DNA of 64,000 nucleotides. Origin: Edaphochlamys debaryana. Its lineage: Eukaryota; Chlorophyta; Chlorophyceae; Chlamydomonadales. The stretch lies in NCBI GenBank assembly GCA_016858145.1, contig JAEHOE010000144.1, positions 186,001-250,000 on the forward strand. The letters run 5' to 3'. The notes under the pieces are model-generated. The model ran no database searches and was not told where the DNA came from. It saw only the letters and a list, made by a program, of their open reading frames with translations. Positions 11,283-24,400 of this stretch are shown here, piece after piece. Numbering within the stretch: position 1 is the first letter of the stretch; every line of letters begins with the position of its first letter. The position numbers were made by a program, and so were the translations under genes.

Positions 11283-14200
11283 ATGGCTGCGCAGCTGTCA
11301 GTGCAGCGCGCATGCTCGGAGCTGGGCGACGATGAGAGCCGCAGCTCAGCTCGCGATGAGATTGTTCTAGCTGTGGGCGAGAGGAAGATGACCGTGCTAG
11401 AAGTGGTGCGTGGACTGCGGCCGGCGCGATCTGCATGCCGGCTGCAGAACCTGTCGGCTGCCGCTGGATGCTTACTGTGCACGTCTGGGCGTAGGCGCTG
11501 GCCCTTCAAGGACCACTGACATCGCCAGAGCGGGAGGCGCGCGAGAACGGCACGCGGGTGCTGGGCGAGGTGGATTGGGGTATGACGGGCACGGGCGTTC
11601 CTGTCCTGCTCTGGCCCCACCGCCCGCCGCTCAACTGCCGCTTGCCGTGTTCAGATCGCGTCCCGCTGCCGAGGTGTTCTCAATTCTGGGGAGCTGCACA
11701 CGCTATCCGAGTTCCTGGCGGCCCGCCTACGGGACTGGTGGGTCACTGAGGCGGGGGCGGCCCTCGGCGGATGCACGCCCTGGGTAGCGGCGCTGTGCAG
11801 TCCAAGGAACGGGCCCTGAGCGCAAAGGGCAGCAAGGGGTGCCCCCCTACAGCTGCACACACCCTCATGCTCTGCCTGCAGGCCCTGCGCCGGTGCCGCC
11901 GCCACGGCCTGCCGCGCGCTGCTGCAGCCGCCCAGCCCTTACGATGCCGGCCCCGCGCCCGCCGCAACGCTCGGGGAGGCGAGTGCCGGCGCTATCCTCG
12001 AGGCGACCGCGGAGGCGGTGAGGCGGGACTGGGGGTACGGCGTTGCTTTCGAATGCGTATCGGCGGACGCATGCGGTCTTCTCGCAACCCCATACCCATG
12101 TATCGCCACCTGTCCGCCTCATCCTTCCCACTAACCTTCCGTCTTCTCGCAGCCCTGGACCCACCCACCCCCCACCCCGACCCCCGCCCATGCCAGCTCC
12201 GCACCGCCCAGTCCCTTCGCCAGGAGGAGCGCAGCGCGCTGCTGCAGCTGCTGCTGGCGGCGCTGGGGGGCGGCTGGGCGGCCAGGCTGGCAGCGGCCGC
12301 GCCTGCGGGCGGCGCCGGCGGCGCAGCGGCGCCGTCGGGCCTTGCCCCTGCACTGCTGGATGCATTCCTGGGGGCGGTGGATGGGGAGAAGGACCCGCGC
12401 TGCTTGCTGCTTGCCTTTGAGTCGGTCGCAGTGAGTGGGGTTCTGGGGGGGAGCAAGCAAGGTCATAGCACTTAGCACAGGGTACGGTGGACAAGGCAAA
12501 GGGTGTAGAGCGTGTAGGAGCACTGCGGCGCTGAGGGGCGCCTTGCAGGACCCGGGCAGCCTAGGCGGAGAACCGGTGCCCCTGTAGCCACGACCAGGCC
12601 CTCTCTCCCCTGCTTCCTACCACTCGCCGTTCACTCCCTGCCCTCTGCCCTCTGCCTTGGTCTGTCTGGGTCCAACGCCTCCGCAGGAGCTCTGCCGCCT
12701 CTTCCACTCGCGCGGCGTGGACCCCGCCCCTCTGCGCCAGGCAAGCGAGGAGCTGGTCGATTGGCTGGCCACCTACTTCCCCATCTCCTTCAACCCGCCG
12801 CCCGCAGCGCCGGGCGCTCGCAGTAAGCTGGCGCGACGCAGTGCTTTCCAGCCTGCAGCATCCCAGGACTTGAGGGCTTAACGGCAGCATAGAGCTCAGC
12901 GGAGTGTCCGTCTGTAGCCTCTGTTTTGCTGTCTTTTCGCGCCCCCAGCTGCACGCAGCGCGCTCACCGTGCACGCTCGCGACCCGCGCCTAAGGCCCTG
13001 CCTGGCGCCCTGCCCCCGGCCCTGCCTGGCCCCGAGCGCAGACCGCAGCATCACGCGCGCCGAGCTGGCTGCCGGCCTTCACGCGGCCATGGCTTCCTCG
13101 CCCTTCCTGGCGGGGGGCGTACTGCAGCTGCTGGCGGAGAAGCTCAGCAGCACGTACCGGTGCGAGGGCGGTTAGGTGGTTGGTGGTTGGGCGGGTGGTT
13201 GGTGGTTGGAGAGTTGGGCGGGAGGTGCGTAGGGGCTGGTGTGGGGTGGGGGGAAGGCACGGGCCCTAGCTGACCGTGTGTCTGCCCATCCGCCTCGCCC
13301 GCGCCGCCCAGGCCGGCCAAGGAGGACTCTCTGTCGGCGCTGCGGCGCTGCTGCGCGGCGTACGGGCCGGACGCGCTGGCGCCACACCTGGGGCAGGTGA
13401 GAGCCAGTGTTCCAGATTTGGGGCAATTCCGATGTTTGAAGTTGATGTGATACTTGGGGGTTGGAGAGTTCCGGGAAGAAGGAATAGAGCGGCCTGGCGC
13501 CGCACCTGGGGCAGGTGAGCGCCTGCCTGGTGATGGGGCGGGTTGGCGGGTGGGTGGTGCGGCACTCCGCGGGTGCGGTTGGGGATGGGACAGGCAAGCG
13601 GAAAAAGCTGGTGTCGACAGCTGGGCTCGGCAGCCGAGCTGTAGGCCAGCCCGTGCCACCCGCGTACGCCCCGCATGCGCCGAGCGGCATCGCCCTCGCC
13701 CCACCCGCTCGACAGCCTTCCGGCGCCGCTCCTGCGCAGGTGTGGTCGGCCCTGCGATCCGAGCTGCTACAGCCCGTGTCCCACAACTGCGGCGGCGGGG
13801 CGGCGGGGGACGCCGACGGGCACGTGGCGGGGGCGGCGGCGGCGGCGGCCTGCCTGACGGCGGTGGCCCGCGCGGCGGGGCCGGGCGCGTTGGATCGCAC
13901 GGCGCTGCAGGTGAGCGCCGTGGGGGGGCACCCGTGAACTGACCAGAGCAGTACGCAGCAACGCTTAGATGGCTGGAGCGACGCCCTCTACTGTGCGTGT
14001 GAGGCGGCTCAAGGCCTGGGGCTGCGGTGAGTCACACCCATCCCATCGTAATGCTAAGCGCTAAGCACCCGCTGCCGCCGCCTGCCCGCCCCGTCCCAGG
14101 ATGCCTCCATGTCTGACCTTGTGGCTGTGGTGCGGGCGGCACGGGGTGGCGAGCCTGGCGCGGGGGCCGCCGGCGGCGGCGGCGGCGGCGGGCCGTCGTC

Positions 14201-17200
14201 CACGGTGGCGGCGCGGGCGGACCGCCAGGTCCTGTGCGGCGCCCTCCTGGTGTCGGCGGTGAGCTTGAGGGCTTGGGGGCAGAGCCGGGCGGTGTGGTGG
14301 CATGGGCCCCGCCCCACATGGTCGATCCTTGCAAAGAGGGCCCCTGCGGCAACCTGTGGGTTTTAGGGGTCTGGCAGTGTGGTACGCAGAAGCCGAGGGG
14401 CTGGCACTGTTGTCTTACAGTGCTCTCCGATGCCGATGCGTGGCAGGTGTGCGCCGCCGGGCCTGGATCGACGGCGGCGGCGCAGACGGCGGTGCTTGGG
14501 CCGGTGCAAGCGGTGCTGGCGGAGGCCCTGGCAGGGCCTGCTGGCGGCGGCGGCAGCGGCAGCGGGACGGCAGTATACGACAGGCCCGATGCGGTGATGT
14601 ACGGCATGACGTTGCTGGCTTCCGCGGCGGAGGCAGTGGCGGCGGAGCTGGTCGGGGGGCCGCCGGCGTGCGTGAGCAGCCCTGCTGACGGCGCCGCCGG
14701 GGTGGCGGCTATGACCGACATGAAGCGCGCGCTGACGGCGGCCCTGAGCGCCCTCAGCGGGCCCCTCCTCGCCACCGACGCCGACGCTGACGTCAGCATG
14801 GACACAGACTCGGCGCCGCCGCCTTCGTCGCCGTTGGCAGGCTTCAGTCCTGCGGCGGCGGCGCAGCTGCGTCTGGCGGTCGTCGCGGCGTGGCGGGCCC
14901 TTCTGTCGCTCCACATGGGCTACGTCGGAGTGCTGGCTGGAATGGTCTCCAGCGGTGGGGTGCCGCCAGAGGCGCTTGCGGCCCTGGCGGCGCTGACGCT
15001 GTCGCCGGAGGAAGTGGCAGCAGCGGCAGAGCAGCTGTGCACGTGCGCCCTGGCGGCGGCGGCAGCGGCGGCTGCTGGCGGCAGCGGCAGCGTAGCGGTG
15101 CCGTCGCGCATGGCCTGGGGGCGGCAGGTGGACGCGTGCCAAGAGGCGGCGGCGGCGCTGCAGCAGCTCCTGAGCCTGCCCTCGCTGCCGGCGGAGGCTG
15201 CCGCTAGCGGCGGCCGGAACGCCGCGACGTCAGCGGAGGCGGTGGTGACGCTCCTGGTCCGCCAGCTGACGGAGGCCATGTCGCCTGCATCATCGACGGC
15301 GGCAGAGGGCGCGGCGACGGCGGCAGAGGCGCTCCGCCTGGCGGTGTCGCTGGCGGAGGCGGCGTCACAGTCGCCGGGCGCGGCGGCCTTCTCCGCGGCG
15401 TGGCTGGCGGCCCTGCCGCCCCTGCTGGTCGGGACGCCGAGCCGCAGGCCGCGCGAGGTGGGCGGTGGCGGGTGGGAGACGGCAGGTTCTCTTCCGCCCA
15501 TGTCTGAGCCCTCGTCGGCCCGTCCCTCCTGGCGTGCGGCGTCCGGTCCCCCTCCCCCACTTGTTGATTGCCTTCCCACCTGGCCCCCCACCTCCTTGCG
15601 CCCCACAGAGCTGGCTGCGGCCCTGCCTGGCGCAACTCGCCTCCCGCGTTCTGCCCGCCGCTGCCCGCACGCCCTCGTCGGCCGCCGCTGCCGCTGCTGC
15701 GGCTGCGTCCTTGGCAGCGCACGGGCTGGCCGCAGCGGCGCTGACGGCGGCAGCCGAGTGGGATGCCTCTGCCGCCGCCGCCAGCGACGACGCCGAGCAG
15801 GCGATGCCATTCGTTGGCATTGATGCTAGCGGGGGATTTGACGAGCCACCCCTCATGGACGCATGGTGCGCGGCCGTAGAGGCGGCCGTGTCGTGCTGCG
15901 ATGATAACCAACAGCTAGGTGAGTTGATCCTACGACACCATCCGCACCGACAGCTATTGTCACTTGGAGTTAATCCAAGCAGGTTGCACTAAACCTTGTA
16001 CTCATTTGATACTCTTCCGCAGGCCTGGCGATGGAGGCAGCGGAGGTGGTCTCCGCCGCCGCTGCTGCTGCCGCAGCGGCAAACGGCGCAGCAATGCCCC
16101 GCGCTGCGCTGCCGCTGGCCGCCGCCGTCATTGCGGGGCTCCGGCCTGCGGTGCTGGCGCCGCACAGCACGCAGGCCGTGGCTGACGGCCTGCTGCGCCT
16201 GCTGAGCGCCGCCACCTCCCCCGCCGCCGCCAGCGGCACGGCAACCCACCCCGCCCTGCGCCCGGCGGCGGTGGCGCTAGCGGCGGCTGTCAACCGCTGG
16301 CAGGATGCGGCGGCGCTGGACGCATGGCTGACGTCAGCCTTCCGGCCGACGCTGCTGGCGGCGCTGGCGGTGCCGCCGGGGCGCACGGCTGCGGCGGCGC
16401 CGGCGGCTGCAGTGGTGGCGGCAGTGGGCTGGGTGGGGCGAGCTCTGGCGCTCCGCACCCACCCGGCGCTGTCAGAGATCACCACGGCGCTGCTCGCATG
16501 CTTGACGTCGCCGTCAGGCGTCGCCACCTCGGATGACATGGAGGTCGACGCGCCAGCGGCAGCGGCGGTGCCCGGCGCTGGCGGCGCCGCTGGCTCCGCG
16601 GAAGCAGCGGCGGCGTTTGGCCTGCTGGTGGCGGAGGCGGCGGAGGCAGGTGGCGTGGAGCTGGCGGCTCGGCCCGCGGCAGCGGTCTGCCGGGTGCTGT
16701 GGCAGCAGCGGTGTTTCTCGATGTGCCTGCAGGTAGGCGTGTGCGAAGGGCTGCTCGTGTGAGCCGGGGAATTGTAACCGCGGTGGATACGGTAGCCGGA
16801 CAGTTCTGCATGTTAGGGGTTGACAGCCGATGCACCCGGGAGTGCGGCGGTCGGCGGCCTCGGAGCCTTGCAGTCTGTACTCTTGCATAACCCGCCTGAC
16901 CGTCTCGCCTTCGTGATGCTTGATGGTTGCGGCGCAGGCCCTGGCGCAGGCTGCCAGCGCATACACGCCGCCCGCCTACTCGTCAGCGGGCGACGCTGGA
17001 GGGCCAGCGCTGACGCCGGACCCCCTGCCGCTCCCACTGGCGGCGGCAGCAGGCAACCTGGCAGCGGCCGCCCCGGCAGCACTCTGCAGGTGAGCCTTGG
17101 CCCCTTGTGCATGCATGGGTACAAGGGGCTACAGAGTGAAACGGGGTCACCGGCGTCAATTCGCCCGGCCGCTTGCTGTCAAGTGAACCGCCTTTGTTCT

Positions 17201-18014
17201 GTCCGTAATTGCAGGCAGGACGCACCCCGCCTGGTGCCGCTGCTGGTCCGTTCGGCTCGCCGCCTCGCTGCGGCGCTGAGCAAGGCTCCCAGCGCCCCGG
17301 GCGAGCCCTCCGGCGCTGGTCCGAGCAGCGGTCCCAGCCTCCCGCCCGTGGCGCTAGCGGCAGCGCTGCGGGGTGCCCTGCGCGTGGTTCGGGAGTGGCT
17401 GAACACGCAAGCGGGGCCGCAGCCGAATGAGGCCTTGGGCAAGGTGGGTTGAGCTGGACCATCATCTGACGTGTCTTGTCTTCACTCATCAGTACCAGAC
17501 AAGCGCGATGTGCTTCTGCTGCTGCTGCACGGTCACCGGTACACGCCTCTTGCCTCTCACGACCCCTAGGCCCTGGTGGACTGCGCGCCCGAGCTGGTGG
17601 GCCTGGTGTGCGCTGCTACGGCCGTCACGGCCGGGTCTGCCTCGAGCAGTGGCGGGGCATGCGGGGGAGCAGGTGCGGCCCCGCTCGGCGCAGCCACGTG
17701 TGCCGTACGCGAGGAGGCGCTGCGATGCGTGCTGGCCCTCATGGACGCGGTGCCGTACCACGTGCTCCATCCCATGCGGCAGCAGGTGGGCGTTGCTGCT
17801 GGCGGTTGGGTCGGATGCCCTGCTGCTGCTGACTCAGGCAGGATACCCTCGCAAGCACAAGCAGGACACATTATGTTATGCACGATCACTGACCGTCTTG
17901 AGGTCTTGACCCCTGCCGCAGGTGCTGCGCTGCGTGACCCGGACCCTGGACGATAACAAGCGGGGCATTAGGCAGTTGGCTGTGAAGGCACGGCGGGTGT
18001 GGGCGGACAAGTGA
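11283..18014 (+). CDS. MMS19: MMS19 (MET18) cytosolic iron-sulfur assembly targeting factor
   Basis: HEAT-repeat subunit of the CIA targeting complex that delivers Fe-S clusters to DNA repair and replication enzymes. Spliced model of 17 exons, 1346 aa: 11283-11405, 11495-11569, 11655-11737, 11882-12017, 12197-12430, 12687-12822, 13042-13159, 13312-13396, 13740-13910, 14100-14258, 14447-15457, 15609-15918, 16023-16732, 16938-17089, 17215-17443, 17570-17785, 17922-18014. Diagnostic matches to animal MMS19: LTSPEREAR near the N-terminus, DGEKDPRCLLLAF, a YFPISFNPPP block, and C-terminal LDDNKRGIRQLAVKAR, the last HEAT repeat. It is longer than human MMS19 (about 1030 aa) because of Ala-rich insertions, mainly in exons 11-13. 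An in-frame ATG at 11157 exists, but the residues before 11283 look like UTR. Exon 8 has its last bases duplicated inside the following intron. Confidence 0.9.
16733..16800 (+). repeat. intron-5'-end repeat, copy B (MMS19 intron 13)
   Basis: Begins at the donor after exon 13. The block GAAGGGCTGCTCGTGTGAG followed by CCGGGG is shared exactly with Mn-SOD intron 5 and in diverged form with phosphodiesterase intron 14. Confidence 0.6.
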
Positions 18015-21000
18015 GAGGGTTCACCAACTTGCATGGAGGTGAAGGATGTCCGTGGCTGGCGGGCGGGCTTGCCAGGGTGGTTTGACGAGGGTGGCTGCCC
18101 GAAGGCAGGAGAAGGGCTGAGCCCCGTAGATCCCCGGCATCCATGGTTGTAGGGGGGTTTGACGAGATATCAACGGAGCGAAAGTGGCTTGGTTGTTAGG
18201 CGTTGTGAGGGCGTGGGCCGTGTACTGCGCAGGAAGTGTGGGCAAGCTGTGCGCTTGCGTCGTCGCCTGAGGATGGGGACCCGCGAGGGCAAGGGAGCAC
18301 GCAGGTGGACACACGCACGGGAGTTCACGCCAGGGGTCGGACTGGGGGGCCGCCTCCTGGGGGGCCTTGGTGGTATGCGAGGCCACCTCAACACCCCAGC
18401 TTACGATCCCGTGGATGGCGCTGCGAGGTAGCGCGAGCAGTGCAGAGTCGCGGAGAGCGCGGGGCAGCGGCAGTGAGCGGCAGTCCCGGCCACCCCGCAG
18501 GGCGGCGTTATTAGGGAGGGGTACAAACGAGGTTTTTGGGCTGAGCCGCCGCCGTCAGGCTCTTCGGGCGGCGAAGCCCCCCGGGATTACCCCGTGTCGG
18601 CGTGCGTGCGTGCGTGTGTGCCTGCGTCACGCAAGAACATGCGATTCACGCCTAGCCCGCGATGCCACAAGCTGCAGTTCCCTTATCTCTATAGGAGCGG
18701 CCGCCGGCCGTGGACCCGGGCTGAGCGCCCAAAAGCAGCGGCGGCGGAGGAGAGAGATGTAGCGGGTGGCGTGTGGGCAGTAGCGGATTGGAGACGGACA
18801 TCTACTCTTTCTATCTTCTGGAGGGTGCATGTGAATGTGCGCCCAACCCAACCGGCCAAGTCCGGCATTGCGGGGTTGCGAAGGCCCCTAACCTATGGCG
18901 GCGTGGGTTCAGTCCGTGCGCTGTGGGGCGTAGTGCCTGATTGTGCGGCCCCAGTGCTGCCCGGCCTCGCGGGGTCTGGGGCTCAGCCCTTTTCCCTGTC
19001 CTGAGGAGGACAGACACCCTTGTTGAATAATCTGGCGTCTTTGCCGAGTGGCCAAGGCTTGCTGGTGAGGGTCGAGAGGGCCCTCCTGTGGACCACGCTG
19101 GGTACGGCCTTGGGCACGAGAGGCACGTCTCCGCCTATCCCTGCCAGAGCTCCTCGTCGGTCCCTAAAGGCAATGTTTGCATGCAGACGTCTGCTACATG
19201 TGGGCAAGGGGGCAGGAAGCGAAGCCGTTGCAGCTCAAATGCAGCGGTCGGCTGATAGCTGTGCGACTACGGTCGTCCCCGCCTGTCCTTGCAGAGTCCC
19301 CGCCTGTCCTTGCTGACGCCGACGCCGCTCGCCCTGTTGGCAGCGGTGTGTGCTGGTGCTAGGTGACGCCTCCCTCGCTGAGTCGCTGGCAGTTGTTCCA
19401 TCGCACCCGGAGGGGCAAACGCACGCAGCAGATCAGCACATTCAGCAGCATTTCAGCTTTCAATCGTTCATGCCAGACCCTGTGCCTGCTGCCACATGGA
19501 CCGCCAACATCATGCAAGCCGCACGAGGCCATCTCTCAAGCTCTCTCTCCACTCCTCAGGGGGCGATGGGTACGATAACCGTATCCCTCCCTGCTCTGTC
19601 CGGCGGCAGTACTCACTCCCCACTCCACAGAACTAAAGCCGATTGGCCACAACACTGGCACGACCATTTGCTGCGACTCGCCGCAGCGGGAGGCGAGGGT
19701 CATGGCGCCCCGTCACGACTTCCCCGCTGCTGCTCAATGCCAGAACACCAATACCCCAACTAAGCCAGGGAGTTTCCACCCCGCAACGCGCCAGCCTGCT
19801 CACACTCGCAGGCCAAGCCCACTCCGAAACAACACGAAGCAAGAGGCACGGGCTAGAGGCCAGGGGCCCAAGGCGACTGCCGGGTAAACAGCAGTCGTGT
19901 TTCGTGCAGCGCGCTTGAGCTGTTCAATGCCCCCAAAACATAATAACCCAATACAATACCCAAGCAGATAGCCACGGAATAGCAATGGAACTCCAATGTA
20001 CCTCTTCCTGTACAGGGTGGGGCAGCGAAAGGGCTGAGCCGCGAGGCCCCTGCCCAGGGGGTCTATAGATCGGGCCTGGCCCGTGGTGGGCCGTGCACCC
20101 CCTCCACCACTGGGCCGCACCTCGGACGCTCGGAGGGTACGGGTGCGCACTAAGGCACGCAACCTCGCATCTGGCCATTTATCCGTGGAACCCCCGACGC
20201 GACTGCCTTAATATGACAGAGACTGGGCTGCATGCCGTATTTAAAAGGGCAACACCCAAGAACTCCAATGACCAGGAGCGCAACTCGGGCACGGAGGCCC
20301 CCGCAAAAACGATTGCAAATAACCAAGCGGAACAAGGATGAGAGAAGCGGAAGGCGAGCGTCAGCCAGGGCAGTACCACGAAACCTAATCCTGCGCCAGC
20401 TGGCTGAAACGACGGGCTGGGATGCACATGCAACGTACGTATGCCTACACGCTACCCCCATCTGAGATCAAGCACCATCGAGCTTCTAGGCACAACAAAC
20501 TGCTCAAGAGGTATTAATCACAACGCCAAGCTCGCCGACATGCAGCCGACAAGAGAGAGAGAAGCCGAGAGAAGCTGCCCACCCCACTGTCTTCCCAACC
20601 CACCAGTGCAAGTGCAAAGAGGAAGCCAGAGAGACAAGTAGAGCGGGGTATCCATCCGCTGAGCACCGTCGCTGCCTTGTGGGCAAGACGCACAAGCCCC
20701 TGCTTGGACGACTTCCACAGCAAGCAGCGCATGGCTGGGCTAATCACCCGAGAATTGGAAGTTCTGGGTATGCCAGCAGCTAAAGTTCGCAAAGAGGAAG
20801 CGACTACTGTCCTTTGTACCCGAATGCCTAAGCAGGATCTACGTACACATGCCGGAGCCATACACAGGCATTTGAGGGTTAGCCCTCCCCTATCTAGCTC
20901 CCGTCACAGAGCCCGTGCACCCCCTCCCCGCGCGGAGCATGCTCCCACAGGCCTCATCCGTTGGCATTGGTAGCACCGCGCGAAACAAGGATGGCTACCC

Positions 21001-21453
21001 GCAGGTCAGGAGAAAGGTGCTGAGCCCCCTGGACAACTGCCACAGAATTCGGGCAGAACCTAAGAATTCTTCGTCTTTCCTCGCGGCGGGGCATACGCCG
21101 GCAACCAGACTACACCAGACAAGACGGGGAGCCCTCCACAGAGGCGGAAAACCAAGTATTGGCGGCAGACGGACAGTCGCCAAAGCCACGGTCACAGTCT
21201 CACGCAGCACCACACGCTCTGACGCATGGATACGTCGCGCCCCCCCAGCACCAGAACAAAGAGAGGCGAGTGAGAAGCCCACAACACGGGTACCGCCATG
21301 CACGTGCACATATGTTCTCTCCTGGATCGCCATAGCACACCGAAGTGCGTCCCACCTCCGGCGCCAGGGCCGAGCTTCCACGTTGCAGCCGCGCGGCTCC
21401 AAGCTCCAGGAAGCAGGCACCTGCCGCCACGCGTGCGGCGTGTTGACGGCAGC
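18015..21453. other. gene-free stretch between convergent MMS19 and the SAND gene
   Basis: Contains the two facing 3' UTRs and no gene I can support. It includes a dispersed repeat copy (18533-18687), a GTGC microsatellite near 18600, and a short direct duplication near 19277-19315. The longest open frame (19350-19763) has no splice-supported extension and no recognisable motif. No TGTAA motif was seen after the MMS19 stop. Confidence 0.5.
18533..18687 (+). repeat. dispersed repeat, copy 1
   Basis: About 150 bp that recurs in reverse complement at 50323-50470. Shared landmarks are TGAGCCGCCGCCGTCAGGCT, a GTGC-rich run, and CCACAAGCTGCAGTTCCC at the far end, with only scattered differences. 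Both copies lie between genes. Family unknown; no terminal inverted repeats are obvious. Confidence 0.75.
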
Positions 21454-24400
21454 TCATTCCGCCCCCTCGCGTCCGTCGCTGTCGTCATCCCCTCCCGCGC
21501 ACGACTGCTGAGCGGCCTTGGCTTTGCGGTTACGGGGAACCCCCTGCATGCAAAAGCAGGACACCAACAGGCGCAGGTGAGGGCACAGGACGCCACAGGA
21601 CAGCAAGACAGCGCTCGCGCCGAGCGACGAATGAGCCCTCTGGAGCCCCTCACAGTGACTTCTGTAAGAACTGACGGGGCTCCTGCTGGCACACCTGCAA
21701 GCGCGCGCGGCTCACAGCCTCAGCTCACCTTAAGAATGGGCAAGCCGTTGCGCGTGAGCCAGCGGCCCAGGGTCATGCCCTCCGGAATGACCTGCGCGAC
21801 ACAGATGCAGGCGCACACGGCAGTTAGCTGACCAGCCAACCTCAATCGTGACAATGCCTGCCTGCGGACAGGCTAGGGCCGGCGTCGCGGTCCAATAGCA
21901 TGCACGCATCCCTCGTTATAGCCAGGCATGCAAAAAGCCAGTGCAGGAGCTCCATGGTTGATGGCCGTACCTTGATCGAGCGGTACCACTTGGCCATGTT
22001 GCTGCCGCCCACCTGCGGAGGGGGGGAGGGGGGCGGGCGGGGGTGCCAGGTGTGGATGGGCGTGACACGGCATGACAAGCACGGCCCGCGGTACCCCCGC
22101 GCTTACCCAGCCCCTCGCCCCGCTCACCCTCTCGAACGCACTGCGTGTCAGCATGATTCCATTGTGCTCGATGCACTTGCCGCCCTGGAGGTAGGCGGCT
22201 GGGTGGAACACGCCAACGACGCGGCCGCCCACAATGGCCGCCTCCGCCGCACCCGCGCCCTCGTCGCCCTCCGCATAGTCCTCATCGCTGTCCTCGCCAG
22301 CACGCCGCCGCCCGCGGCCGTTGCGGCGACGGGCGCCGCCGCCGGCGTTGGGCGATGGCGGCGCTGCGACCGAGACGGTAACGCGGATGGGGCCCGGCAG
22401 GTCGTCGGGGAGGGGAGCGGGGGCAGGCAGGGCGCACGGCGGCGACGAGGGCGGAGATGAGAGGGGCGCCAGGGACATGGGTATGGGCGCAAGCAGCTGT
22501 GGGGGCAGCGGCGGAGCCGTCGGGGGATCCCGCTCCGGGGCCGAAGCATCCGAGGGCGGGAAGCTTGCGGCCTGGGGCGGGTTGTGGGCCGCGGCTGCCG
22601 CTGCCGCGGCTGCGTGGTTGCCAGGGAGCTTCAGCATCGGTGCACCGGCCCTTGCAGCCGGCAGCACAGCCGGCGGGGGGACGGTCACCGCCGCCTGCAG
22701 TAGCGCCAGCACCTGGGTCGGCCCTGCCACCATAGGCTGCGCCGCCGCTGGCTGGAGGGGCTGGTGGGGCTGGTGGGGCACCGGTGCGGGCAGTCCCACC
22801 GCTGCCGTCGCCGCCGCCACGGCTGCAGCAGCAGGCGGGGCCGATGGGGCTGGCGCGTGCTGCAGCGGCGGGGGATCGACGGGCTCCATCTTGACGTCAT
22901 CGTGAAGCAGGATGCCCTCGAGATCCAGATCCAGGCCCAGGTCAAGATCCAAGTCACCGCCCATCGTGTCCGCCTGGGCCGCATCCGCATGCGCCGTGTA
23001 CCCCGCCTGCGCCTCCGCCGGGGCAGCTGCAGCAGACGCCCCCGCCATATGCACGCCGCTCGTCGCAGCTGACGCCGACGCCTGCTGACAGCCGTCGCCC
23101 ACGGCCGGTCCTGCGGCGCTTGCTGCCATCCCCGTCTGGCTTGCCATGTGTGCCATGCCCGCCGTTGCAGCTGCACCCACGTCAGCACCCTGGGGCGCCG
23201 CGGCGGGACCGGGCGGCGGCGGGGAGCCGCTGCTGCCGCTCGCGTCCCCCTCCTCAACCCGCCGCCGCTTGAAGGACTCCCAGGGGCCCAGGGGCGCGTG
23301 GGGTGAGGCGTGCCCTCCGTGTGGCTCCGCGTAGGGTTGCGCATCCGACTGAGCCCAGAAGCGGTGTATGAGGCCGTGGCCGGGCCCTGGCTGCTGCGCG
23401 TGTGGGGAAGAGTTCACGAGAGGCGGCGCCGGGAGGGCGCCGAAGGACGCCGACCAGGCCCTCCGCACACCCGCGTATGGACCAGGCGGGTGACGCGCCG
23501 CCGGGCTGCCGACCAGGCCCGCCATGCTGGCTATGACAGGCACCTGCTGCGCCTGCGTTGCGGCGGCGGCGAAGGGGCTGGAGGGAGGGGCACCCGGGCC
23601 CGGGGGCACGGGGGCGACAGCAGTGCCCGGGCCCGCGGCCGCAGCAGCGGTCCCGGCCCCGGCCGCAGCCACAGGAGGCGGCGGGTAGCGCGGCCAGTAC
23701 GGCCCACACGACCGCTGACGCGAGTGATGCCGAGGGTACGGCGGCGGCGGGTACGGCGGGTAGAGGGCGTACGGCGGCGGCTGGCCCTGGGGAGTTGCGC
23801 CTCCGTAAACGCCTGACCATGAAGCACGCCCGCCGCTGACGGGCGGGTACGGCGGGGGGTACGGCGCATGCGGCGGGGGGTAGTACGGATAGTGCCGTGG
23901 GGGCCTGACAGGCGGCCCGCCGCCGTATGCGGCGTGGGGGTACGGTGGCCAGCCGTACGGCGTCGGGCCGTACGGTTCGTAAGGCGGGGCGCCCTCGCCG
24001 CCGTAGGGTTCCCAGCTCTCCTCGGTTCCGCCATACGCGCCCCACGGCGGGGGCTGGGGCGGCCCGATCGGGTGCTGACCCGGTGGAGGCGCGCCAGCAA
24101 CAAGCCCCGGCCCTGCGCGCGCCTCAGCTTCGGGCCGCGCAGGCCGCGGGCACGCAGCTCCCGGCTGTGGGCCGTCCGTTGCCTGCTGCGGTGGCGGGTG
24201 CACGACTGGAGGCCACCCGGCGTTGGCGGCGGGGCCAGCGGCGGCGGCTGCCGGGGGCCCAGGGGACGCTGCCGGCGCCGCAGCCCCAGGCGGAGGCGAG
24301 GGCGCGGAGCCCATAGGCGGCCGCGGCGCCATATGCTGTGCCTGCTGTGCCCAGCCCGTGCCCTCCGAAACTGCACAGCCCGGCGTCGACGCAGCCCCGC

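Noticed and set aside
14234..15823. MMS19 exon extended upstream to 14234
   Set aside because: The open frame reads back through an intron. Phase and family alignment favour the acceptor before 14447.
19041..19070. tRNA Ser/Leu-like D-arm phrase (GCCGAGTGGCCAAGGC)
   Set aside because: No matching acceptor stem, anticodon arm or T-loop sequence (TTCGA) follows at the right distance.
19350..19763. 137-codon open frame in the MMS19-SAND gap
   Set aside because: No homology recognised, codon use not GC3-rich like the real genes, no splice partner.
21873..22127. Readthrough end of the 977-codon SAND open frame
   Set aside because: This tail is intron and wrong-frame sequence. Splicing at 22128 and 22012 restores a continuous SAND domain.
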